Assembly (NCBI GenBank): GCA_025201705.1
Contig: MU617202.1
Location: 1-19,295 of the forward strand
Direction: 5' to 3'
Length of the DNA stretch: 19,295 nt
Origin: Dissophora ornata
Lineage: Eukaryota > Mortierellomycota > Mortierellomycetes > Mortierellales > Mortierellaceae
Shown here: positions 9,422 through 17,098 of the stretch, piece by piece
Position numbering within the stretch: the stretch's first letter is position 1
Layout: each line of letters starts with the position of its first letter
Made by a program: the position numbers and the translations under genes
Notes under the pieces: model-generated
The model's database searches: none
What the model saw: only the letters and a program-made list of their open reading frames with translations
What the model was told of the DNA's origin: nothing

Positions 9422-11537
9422 ATGATGATTCTTGGTGAAAGAACCGTCGGCTGCACGTTCCTCGTCCTATCTGTGAGCTTCGCCCTCCTCGTGTCGACTG
9501 CGGTTGCTCAACAACAACAGCAGAGTCCGTTCGCCTTAGGAGGCAAACAAAGCGAGCCCATTGATGGACAATACTCTTCTCTCAAGCAGTCTCCATGGTT
9601 CCTTTCCTGCCTGGACAATAATAATAATAATAATGGTGGTGCAGATGGCGGTAGTGAAGCGTGCGCAAAGTTACTTCGTGAGGAACATAAAGTGGGTCCA
9701 CTATTGCCGTGGGAAGCGGGACATGAGCCCATCACGGAGAGTTTTGCCGGTCATATCCCAATCAGGTCATGGCAGCAGGATGGCTATCATGGAGAGACCA
9801 GCATGCAAGTCTTTTTACTCGCACGCACACACGTAGTGGGAATATGAAATCGACACGCCTCCTTGTTTTTTTAACCTGACCATAACAACTATCAATCTGC
9901 AATAGGTTTTATTGGTATTTCCCGGCCGTCAAGCCCAAGGTCAAGGACCCTCCGCTGATCATGTAAAAGCCAAATCTTGGACCTTTGTCGCGTGTTTTCT
10001 AGCAATGTTCTATTGTTGCTCACCAACAAACTCACTCACTCACTCACTCATTTTCTCTCTCTCTCTCTCTGGCTGACAATGCACCTGTAGCTGGCTGCAA
10101 GGTGGACCTGGAAGCAGCTCCATGATCGGTCTCTTCTTCGAGAACGGACCCATCCGAGTGAATGCCAATATGAAATTGGAGCGCCAGCCCGTCCATTGGG
10201 CCGACGAGTATTCGGTCCTCTTTATCGATCAGCCCGTCGGTACTGGATACTCGTATGTGACCCGACTGAAGGACAGTGACAACCGTGAAGTGACAGATCC
10301 AGAGACGATCCGACAGATCCTCACAAATATAGACAGTGAGCTTCAGATGGACCAAATGAAAGAACAAGATCTCTTCAAGAGTATTCCAGAAGGGAATTTG
10401 ACGTCTAGGACTGGAGCCAGTCGCGAGGAAAAGATCAAGACTGAGGCGCCGTTGTACTCTAATGGCTATGTCAAGGACGAACGAGGTGTCGCCTCTGATC
10501 TCCTTTTGTTCTTGGACCAGTTCTATCAGCGTTACCCTGAACTCCAGAATGTGGACCTTTACCTAACAGGGGAGAGCTATGCCGGCAAGTACGTGCCTGC
10601 ACTCGCCTATGGGATCATGGAAAGCAACAAAGGTCGTCGTCACCACCACGAAGACGATGGCGACAAGATAAGAAATGGTCATGCCGCAGCCGCCCCGGGC
10701 CTTATCTTCCCTCTCAAGGGTATTGCGCTGGGTAACAGTCTCACAGACCCAGTCAGCCAGATCCAGATCCACGCCGATCATGCATACTATATGGGCCTTA
10801 TCACTCGTACGCAAGCCGATCGAATGAGAGTCCTGCAAGACCAATCCTTTGAGGAGGCTCAAAATGGAAGGTACCTGGAATCAAACCACCGTCGACTTGA
10901 AGTGTTTGACCTGTTCAAGTATTCAACGGGTGGCCTCAACTGGTACGACATCCGTAAAGGTCAGGTCCCTAATGACTGGAGTCGCATGGAGGCCTTTATG
11001 AACCTGAAGAATGTCAAGGAGGCGCTCAATGTCTTTGGGCCTCGAACTGCGTTCCTGAAGGAACATGGCGTGCCCCAAAAGGAGATTCAGCGGATTGAGG
11101 AAGGGCGGGCCAACACCAAGTATTTTAAGGATTTACTAGTCATCAAGGTCATGGGTGGTGATATCATGAAGAGTGCAACCTGGATGGTGTCGAGTCTATT
11201 GCAGCAAGGTATCAAGGTGCTTGCCTACCAAGGCATTTTCGATTTCCGAGATGCAGTTGCCGGATCGAATGTTTGGATCGAACATCTTGACTGGCCTGGG
11301 CAGAAAGAGTTTCTGGAAACAGAAAGAGCGCTTTGGTTGAGCAAGGGCAAGTTGGCGGGTTATGTGACCCAAGTCCCGGGACTGACCCGAGTGGCGGTCT
11401 TGGGGGCGGGTCATTTGGCGCCGATGGACCAGGCAGAGAACAGTCTTGCGATGATCAAGAGCTTTGTTGAGGGATCCAAGATGGATCAGGAGTCGTTGGA
11501 GGCGAGTCGCAAACGAGCAGCTGCACATATCATCTAG
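9422..11537 (+). CDS. Serine carboxypeptidase, S10 family (CPVL/SCPEP1-like)
   Basis: Three exons: 9422-9804, 9906-9962 and 10091-11537, giving 628 residues. A signal peptide is clear (first about 30 residues; hydrophobic core FLVLSVSFALLVSTAVA). The mature part has the S10 landmarks: FAGHIP, then FYWYFPAVKPK, the oxyanion-hole motif LQGGPGSSS (149-157), and DQPVGTGYSYV. The nucleophile is Ser309 in TGESYAGKYVPA, Asp531 sits in YQGIFDFRDAV, and His588 in GAGHLAPMDQAE. The layout is closest to vitellogenic-like or retinoid-inducible carboxypeptidases, which act in lysosome/vacuole or outside the cell and remove C-terminal residues at acidic pH. At about 630 residues it is longer than usual (about 450-500). 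The extra length comes from a poly-Asn patch (coding AAT repeat near 9615-9633), an insertion near 235-280, and a His/Asp-rich loop near 326-352. The first intron needs a GC donor (GCAAGT at 9805), because no GT donor keeps the frame and the SMFYWYFPA junction. Confidence 0.9.
9805..9905 (+). other. Probable GC-AG intron
   Basis: The first intron of the carboxypeptidase starts with GCAAGT and ends with AATAG. Exon 1 leaves two bases (AT) and exon 2 gives G, which makes the Met of SMFYWYFPA. The nearby GT dinucleotides at 9809, 9833 and 9836 are all in the wrong phase. GCAAGT is the usual consensus for minor GC donors. Confidence 0.75.
10026..10071. repeat. (CTCA)n/(CT)n in intron 2 of the carboxypeptidase
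   Basis: About five CTCA units and then a CT tract form the polypyrimidine part of the second intron (9963-10090), shortly before the acceptor CTGTAG. Confidence 0.8.
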
Positions 11538-11688
11538 AGTGTCCCTCCTAGAAAGCGACGTGGTGGATCACGAAATAGATTGCTTGATTTACACCTCAAG
11601 TGAATCCTGATTGTGTAGTTCGCTCTTTATGAACGGACAACATCTTTGGAACCTCACCTCCCTCGTAACAACACGGCGTTCGTTCATG

Positions 11689-11694
11689 ATTAAA
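11689..11694 (+). terminator. Possible polyadenylation signal, carboxypeptidase
   Basis: ATTAAA lies about 150 bases after the TAG stop. It sits between convergent genes, with 278 bases between the two stop codons. A T-run and a TC repeat (about 11744-11762) follow. No AATAAA was found for the opposite gene in this stretch. Confidence 0.4.
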
Positions 11695-11815
11695 GACTAC
11701 TTTTTTTTGTTTTATGCTTTGAATCGCTGTTGATCATTCCGATCTCTCTCTCTCTCTCTCTTCTCTCGTTACTGTAAACACTACTCCTTTTTTCTTTCAT
11801 GCTTTATCGTCTAGT

Positions 11816-14123
11816 TTAGAATCTGTTCCAGGACATGTTACCGCGGACACGGCCATAGTCGGGCATGCACTCGATGGGGCCAATGCCGACCATAGCAACC
11901 TCGCGGTCCCAGAGGTACTGGGAAGCAACGCGGTGGACATCAGCAGCAGTGATCTTGTTGATCAACTTCTCGACCTCCTGAGGCGACGTGCGCTGACCGG
12001 TCGTGACCATCTGGCGTCCAATATCCTCAGCAATGGCAGTGGTGCCGTCCAAGCTCAAGAGGAGCGACGACCTGAGCTGCTGCTTGGCACGCTCAACCTC
12101 AGCAGAGGTGACCGAGGTGGTCAAGCGAGCCCACTCCTTCTGGGTAAAGTGGATCAAGTCATCCTGCTGGTCCTTGTTCTCGGTGATGAAGTAGATACCA
12201 AAGAGACCGGTGTCGGTGTACGAGGTGTTGAACGACATGAAAGAGTTGGCCAACTTGTTCTGGTGGACAATGGTCGAGAGTCTGGACGAGGTGTGGGCAG
12301 AGGCGCCAAGGGAACGGTCCCAGGTGCCGATGATCGACTGCATCACGAGCATGGTATAGTAATCAGGGGAGGTCCAGCCGCAGCCCTCAACAGCAATAGC
12401 AATGTGGGCCTGGGCCATGGTGTCATCCTGAAGACGGATCTCTGAGCCAGTAAAGTTGGGGGGGAAGGAATAGGTCTTGCCCAAGCCGGTGGGGTTGGCA
12501 GAGACGGGGAGCTTGCTGAAGTGCTGCTCAGCCAACTGGACCAAGGCATCGTGGTCAACACCACCGGCACCGACGAGGACCATGCGGTCGGCGGTGTAGT
12601 TGGTCTTGATGTAGTTGGCAAGGTCATCGCGGGTCAAAGACTTGATGTTCTCCTTGGATCCCAAGATGGTGCGTCCAAGAGCCTCGCCTAGATTCCATTC
12701 ATTTAACGATAGGTGACGCGTGAGAAAAGATGTGCTCAATGGACTGCATGGAGAATTCAATAGTTATAAAGTATCAAACACTGTACCCTGGAAGGCGGTG
12801 GCGTGCAAGTGGTCAAAGACAACCTCCTCCATCTGCTTGTCAACCTCCTGCTGCTCGCGAAGGATGACATCGCGCTCACGCTCGATAGCATCGTTGTTCA
12901 AGGTCGAGTTCTGGAGAATGTCAGAGAGGACCTCGACAGACTTGGGGATGTCGGACTTGAAGGACTTGGCGTAGTAGACAGTCTGCTCACGAGAGGTGTA
13001 GGCGTTCAAGTGGGCGCCCATGTTCTCGATCTGCATCTCAATGTCGTGTTGGCCACGGGTGCCGGTGCCCTATATCAAGCATATCACGGTGTCATGGAGA
13101 CATGTCAGATACGCGGCTATCTGCATTACGGCCCGTATCCTGCTCCAGATGTCATTTGAGATGCATGTGTCTTCAAGAACTCTGCTGCTGTCCAACGTCT
13201 TTTGAAATGTCCAAAGACGGCATGTGTCCTCGCGATTCGATAATTGACAGTGCCAGCTTTAATGACCGCCACGTTCCGGCACAAGTCGTCGGGTCCTGTT
13301 CACATCCACTGCATGTTTCCTCAGACTCAACCTGAGAATCCCGCGTCCGATATCTGCATTTTCGCTCCTAGTTCTCTAACAAGATTGCGCCATTCGCTGT
13401 AGTTTACCTTGAAGGCCATGTGCTCCAAAAAGTGGGCGGCGCCGTTGTTCTTGGCGTTCTCAGCACGGCTACCGGCGTCAATGAAGACACCGACAGTGGC
13501 AGTCTGAGCCGAAGGGTTGGATTCAGTGGCGATGGTCAAGCCGTTCTTGAGCGAGGTGATGCGGGTGCCAGAGACCTGGGTGGCAGCAGCGGTGGCAAGA
13601 GGGCGGACAGCCTATTATCGAAGATCAACGAGAAGCGCGACATCCAAGGCGAAAGAGAGTCAATTTTCTGCATGAAGTAACGGAAAGAGAGTGTGTGTAC
13701 GACTGCGGGATGATCTCCAGCGTTTGTATCCTGCAAGCATCCAGTCCTGTAGCGTTTGCCCTAGCAAGCTGAAAGCGTCGGAGGAAGGTATGCGAGGTTG
13801 CAACGTCCAGGAATCGTTTTCAGCATTCAGGGACAGGTGGAGGGATTTCGCACGCGCCGTGAGGCATGTAAAAAGGGGAGTCTGTGGTCGCAGGCATTGC
13901 AGCCTCGGAAAGAAGGCCATGGCCGTGGTCGAAGCACGGGTAAGCGAGGTGCCTCGAATGTCGGAGCATGTTTCCGAGGCACATGGTGTTGAAATCCTAT
14001 AGGCCGGAAAGGGCAAAGATTGAAGATCCGGTAGTGATGAGGAGCAGGGGGAAGCAGTACCTGGCGGGCCCAGGAGGGACGGCCGGCCTTGAAGGCGTTG
14101 GACAACAGCAAGCGGGAAGCCAT
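11816..14123 (-). CDS. Mitochondrial processing peptidase beta subunit
   Basis: Four exons on the minus strand: 14123-14061, 13611-13408, 13069-12787 and 12687-11816, giving 473 residues, the usual length. The protein starts with an Arg-rich presequence ([20 protein letters not shown], then QAVRPLA). The M16 metalloprotease inverted zinc motif HFLEH is at 81-85 with the third ligand Glu161 (VILREQQE), so this is the catalytic beta subunit and not an inactive core protein. Other family blocks are [38 protein letters not shown], and a C terminus with [11 protein letters not shown]. With alpha-MPP it cleaves targeting presequences from imported proteins in the mitochondrial matrix; in some organisms it also serves in complex III. 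Introns are 449, 338 and 99 bases. The gene shares a divergent promoter with the small ORF at 14544 and converges on the carboxypeptidase. Confidence 0.94.
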
Positions 14124-14543
14124 TTCTGTGTGGGGAGAAGAGGGTGAAGGGAGGGGGTGGGGGGGAAGGAGAGATGGAGAGGATGGATTGGTTCGGTTGA
14201 TTCGCTGCAGGACGATGGACCACACTCCATCGTCGGAACGAAAACAAAGCCTGAGCCGGTCACGTGTAGCGCCCTCCCAGCTCGCAGCGCCTGTCTGTGA
14301 GCGACAAGCCACAGGCCAGCTGCAGCGTGGCACTGGCAGACAAGTCCTGTTCCCTCCCATGGCTGCAAGACTACAGACCCTTTCCACAACTCTTTCGCCC
14401 AACAACTCCCTCGCGCTCGCTCGCACACTGCACCCCCTCGCTCCCGATTTTACGTACCCGTCACCATTCCCTCACTAGCGATACTCCGCCTAGCCCTCGT
14501 CGCCACTGCAGTCTTCACTTGCCTCGTTCTATCCACGGTCGGT
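14124..14543. promoter_or_regulatory. Divergent promoter between beta-MPP and the propeptide-like ORF
   Basis: About 420 bases separate the two ATGs. A G-rich block (14127-14175) lies next to the beta-MPP start, and CT-rich sequence lies toward the other gene. A perfect CACGTG E-box is at 14261-14266, near the middle; bHLH factors of Cbf1 type bind this sequence in fungi. The part from about 14480 to 14543 is open in the frame of the downstream ORF and encodes a hydrophobic leader (see findings). Confidence 0.5.
14261..14266. promoter_or_regulatory. CACGTG E-box
   Basis: A palindromic CACGTG flanked by T on both sides, inside the divergent promoter. A six-base match alone is weak evidence. 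Confidence 0.35.
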
Positions 14544-14900
14544 ATGGCACACACCTTCGACCTCGCCCTCTATACCTACTTTGACGTCAAGATCGTACCA
14601 GAGGCCGCCGATCAGGTCTTGGCATCGACTCGAACTGCGGCTGCAGCCGAGAACGGATCCCTGGCTGGCGTAGAGTATATGGGCCACGTAGGAGAGCTCG
14701 ACAACCATCTACTCTACCGGGTGCCAAAGCTAGCACAGACGAGGAGCAGCGACATCGTCACACCACTCCACGGCCCCCTCCACGAGGTCCAGGAAGGGCA
14801 GAGAAATAGACAAATCGTCGATGCCATGTCTGCGCTGCAGGGGGTCGTCCACGTCGACGTCCAGACGTTGCGCCAGAGGACCAAGAGGGACGAACTTTGA
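14544..14900 (+). CDS. Small protein resembling a kexin/proprotein convertase propeptide, no protease domain
   Basis: A single-exon frame of 118 residues. The pattern fits the S8 pro-domain of kexins and furins: a first strand (LALYTYFDVKIVPEAADQ, 7-24), then A-rich helix and G-x-L, the conserved GHVGELDNHLLYRVPK (47-62), and a last strand LQGVVHVDVQ. It ends in the basic cleavage-type site RTKR followed only by DEL and a TGA (112-118). In true convertases the catalytic domain continues here; none is found in the next 700 bases in any frame. The wobble positions are rich in C and G, as in the neighbours, and AATAAA follows 34 bases after the stop, so the ORF looks expressed. Possibilities are a standalone propeptide-like inhibitor or chaperone, or a decayed kexin fragment. 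The C terminus KRDEL also resembles an ER-retrieval signal. The start is uncertain: in-frame sequence just upstream encodes a leader but has no ATG. Confidence 0.55.
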   Translation: MAHTFDLALYTYFDVKIVPEAADQVLASTRTAAAAENGSLAGVEYMGHVGELDNHLLYRVPKLAQTRSSDIVTPLHGPLHEVQEGQRNRQIVDAMSALQGVVHVDVQTLRQRTKRDEL

Positions 14901-14933
14901 CGACCTTGCATTTCTATACCCTCCCCACATTTG

Positions 14934-14939
14934 AATAAA
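14934..14939 (+). terminator. Possible polyadenylation signal of the propeptide-like ORF
   Basis: AATAAA lies 34 bases after the TGA at 14900. It sits only 9 bases before the next ATG on the same strand, so either it is real and the next ORF has little promoter space, or it is not used. Confidence 0.4.
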
Positions 14940-14947
14940 GCCCGAGC

Positions 14948-15190
14948 ATGATCAGCACATCAGACAATGCCTTGTTTGGGATGTCACAGCCCACACTGGC
15001 GCTTTTCACTGTCTTGTCTTCCTCAATCTCACTGACTGGCCCCATCCTATCTCGAGTGGCCTGCAGGGCGGCGCTGCCATCGCGATGGGTCACCTTCACC
15101 CGGGCAGAGTCCCAGTCTCTTCCAGGAGCGACAGAGATGGCCAAAAGGACCCTGATTGAGTACATGTTTGAGAAAAGCGGGGGGGACTAA
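14948..15190 (+). CDS. Small ORF, possibly the C-terminal exon of a proteasome assembly chaperone 4-like protein
   Basis: The open frame gives 80 residues from ATG 14948. It could also be a last exon entered at 14964 after the CATCAG acceptor, in which case the upstream exon is not found. The stretch NALFGMSQPTLALFTVLSS, then TGPILSRVACRAALP and a helix ending TLIEYMFEKSG, resembles by eye the second half of PSMG4-like proteins (Leu-x-Gly, Ser-rich strand, RLAxRT helix, C-terminal helix). I cannot confirm this. AATAAA at 15355-15360, 165 bases after the stop, supports a plus-strand transcript. However, the minus strand is also open from 15165 to 14914 (83 residues, charged, plausible codons), and the two frames share wobble positions, so base composition cannot decide. 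Confidence 0.3.
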   Translation: MISTSDNALFGMSQPTLALFTVLSSSISLTGPILSRVACRAALPSRWVTFTRAESQSLPGATEMAKRTLIEYMFEKSGGD

Positions 15191-15674
15191 TACATGCACC
15201 GTTGGCGGAAAAAAAATGCCATCCAAGCGTGCGTTAGAAGTTGCTGCTTGGGCATTTACACCCCTGCACAAGGATGGCACAGATATTATATTAGCTTATC
15301 AGATATTCGCGCTGGTGGCGAAGATGACACAGCTGTTGAGAGTAGGGTCGGACCAATAAATGACCTTGTTGAGTGTTTTTTGCCCGACCGCGCTACTTGG
15401 ACAGAGTCCCCCATGCACGAGCCTTTTTGTTTCCGTCCTTTAGGCCATTCGTATCTCTTTGTCCCGCTCCTCTTTTATTTATATATTTCTGTCCTCCATC
15501 CCTCCATCTCAACATCCCTCCTCCTCTTCTCCTCTTCCTCCTCTTCCCCCTCCTCCTTCTCCACCTCCACCACCTTCGCCACCTAGACTGTCCCTGCCTT
15601 AATCCTCGGATGTCCAATCTGTGGCACGATTTGTAGCACCACAACTCGCTATTTATATTTGTCGATAGTTCAGC
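15191..15674. promoter_or_regulatory. 3' region of the small ORF and promoter of the PPxY membrane protein gene
   Basis: No gene is seen. AATAAA at 15355-15360 may end the upstream transcript. A strongly pyrimidine-rich block of CTCCTC repeats spans 15490-15590, and a TATA-like TATTTATATT at about 15648-15657 lies close to ATG 15675. The frames across the CTCCTC block are low-complexity artefacts. Confidence 0.5.
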
Positions 15675-16778
15675 ATGTCGAGACTATACGTCTCTGTTTC
15701 AGTGGTGACATCCACCTCTACAACAAGGACACCCACCTCTACAACTGCGACACCCACCTCTACAACTGCAACAGCGGCGACTCGTACACTTAGCGATGGC
15801 AACAGCACAACCACAACAGTAGCTGCAGTCAGCTCGGCTCCCAGCCAACCCTCGTCTACTATGTCAGCCTCTCCCGCTCAGGACACGGGTGGCTCGGTCC
15901 AGACAGTGTTCTATGGGCTTGCCCTCTTGGGTCTGCTCACTGCCATCATCTATACCGTCCACATGGTCCGGCAAGACCGTCGCCGTCGCCGTCTCGAACA
16001 AGAAAATCCTGAATCTGGAAACCGCCGGACTAGACACACCGCAACTTACCGTCCTGAGGATAACGATGGTAAGCATGCACAACTGACGGTCGGCGGCTGT
16101 TTTCTTCCCACAGGGCACGCAACAAGGATGAGAAGCATTGTTTATTGTGTCGCAATCGCAAACAATCGCAAACAATCGCAAACAATCACTAATTATACAT
16201 TTGTTCTGTCAACAGCCGTTTGCCCCCCTCCGCAGTATCGCTCCTACGCGCTAGACCAGGTTTACGTTGAGCCAGAGATGTCGACAGTATATCCAGACGA
16301 GGCCCACCACTTAGGACACCGCCGAGGGCTTAGCGAATCCGAATCCATGTCCTCACGCCAGGATCTTATCAATGATGCAGGGACCACCGAGCTATACGAA
16401 CTCTCTGAGAGCACTGCAGAAGGTTCGCGCCAACCCACCACAGCCGCGACAACAACAACAATGACAACCGCGACAAACTCGCCACCCCAAAGTCCCTCTC
16501 CTCAGTCGATCACTACCCCCAATGCTGCCGAACAAGATGGCGAACCATCTGCGACAAGCAGCAACGCCTCTACCTCCACTGTCAGTGCACCCCCAAGACC
16601 GAGACAAACATCCATTTCCATGGTCGAGCAAATAGGCAATATCCGGCCTGGCATTTTTGAACCCATCCTAAGTCGAATCCGAAGTCGAAGTCTGGGTCCT
16701 CCACCTTATATACCCACGGCTTCAGAGGATGCTCTGCCTCGACTTCCACCAGAATATGCCACAGCCGTCTCTGATTAG
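15675..16778 (+). CDS. Single-pass membrane protein with three PPxY motifs, candidate Rsp5/Nedd4 adaptor
   Basis: Two exons: 15675-16068 and 16216-16778, giving 318 residues. Residues 10-70 are Thr/Ser-rich and likely O-glycosylated, and include three TST-T repeats of seven residues. One membrane segment lies at about 75-97 (TVFYGLALLGLLTAIIYTV), followed by a strongly basic stop (RQDRRRRR), so the long C-terminal part is probably cytosolic. That part is disordered and Ser/Thr-rich and carries PPQY (136-139), PPPY (293-296) and PPEY (309-312). PPxY motifs bind WW domains of Nedd4-family ubiquitin ligases (Rsp5 in yeast). Small membrane proteins with such motifs recruit the ligase to sort membrane cargo. 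Function here is inferred from motifs only; no named domain is recognised. The 147-base intron has no stop and is divisible by three, so a retained-intron form would stay in frame. Confidence 0.75.
   Translation: MSRLYVSVSVVTSTSTTRTPTSTTATPTSTTATAATRTLSDGNSTTTTVAAVSSAPSQPSSTMSASPAQDTGGSVQTVFYGLALLGLLTAIIYTVHMVRQDRRRRRLEQENPESGNRRTRHTATYRPEDNDGKHAQLTVGGCFLPTGHATRMRSIVYCVAIANNRKQSQTITNYTFVLSTAVCPPPQYRSYALDQVYVEPEMSTVYPDEAHHLGHRRGLSESESMSSRQDLINDAGTTELYELSESTAEGSRQPTTAATTTTMTTATNSPPQSPSPQSITTPNAAEQDGEPSATSSNASTSTVSAPPRPRQTSISMVEQIGNIRPGIFEPILSRIRSRSLGPPPYIPTASEDALPRLPPEYATAVSD
15713..15775 (+). repeat. Three 21-base coding tandem repeats
   Basis: The unit starts CACCTCTACAAC and repeats exactly every 21 bases three times with few changes. 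It codes a seven-residue Thr-rich repeat in the extracellular part of the membrane protein. Confidence 0.85.
16151..16190 (+). repeat. 10-base tandem repeat in an intron
   Basis: Two perfect copies of AACAATCGCA are flanked by one partial copy on each side, in register. The last copy runs into CACTAAT, a good branch-point match about 25 bases before the acceptor at 16215. Confidence 0.85.
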
Positions 16779-17098
16779 GACAGCCAGCGCTTATTTCCAT
16801 ATAGATCATATAGATCGTAATTCTTCTCTTGTAACATATATCCTATCTCCATCTGATAAAAAGCGAGCGTTTTTTTTTTCATTGCAGAGACAGTTGGTTC
16901 GTGTTATTGCTGGGGGGAGGGAGGTACGAATGTCTGCTTTGTACCTTTGTAGGTCGCGCACTAAGCAGTGTGGGTATGAAAGAAACAAGAGCTGGCCCGG
17001 GCTTAAGGGGTACATAAAGGTTTCTCATGTAGTGCAGGCATATGAGGGTCGGAGTCCTTGGATGTTGAATTCCTTCTCTTGCACCAAATTTATTCACA
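16779..17098. promoter_or_regulatory. Intergenic region and eL36 promoter
   Basis: No gene is seen. The left part is AT-rich and probably the 3' end of the membrane protein gene; ATATAGATCATATAGATC is a direct repeat at about 16799-16817. The right part leads to the eL36 start. A pyrimidine tract (CCTTCTCTT, about 17071-17080) close to the ATG fits a ribosomal protein leader. Confidence 0.45.

Noticed and set aside
11933..13159. Plus-strand open frames of 118 and 170 residues
   Set aside because: They are antisense shadows of the well-supported beta-MPP exons.
14260..14430. Alternative longer N terminus for beta-MPP on the minus strand
   Set aside because: The ATG at 14123 already gives a complete Arg-rich mitochondrial presequence and the usual protein length.
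14089..14584. Open frames of about 95-200 residues on both strands upstream of the propeptide-like ORF
   Set aside because: They change frame across the divergent promoter and the beta-MPP first exon, are Pro/Ser/Arg-rich, and match no family. ATG 14359 cannot be spliced in phase to the downstream ORF.
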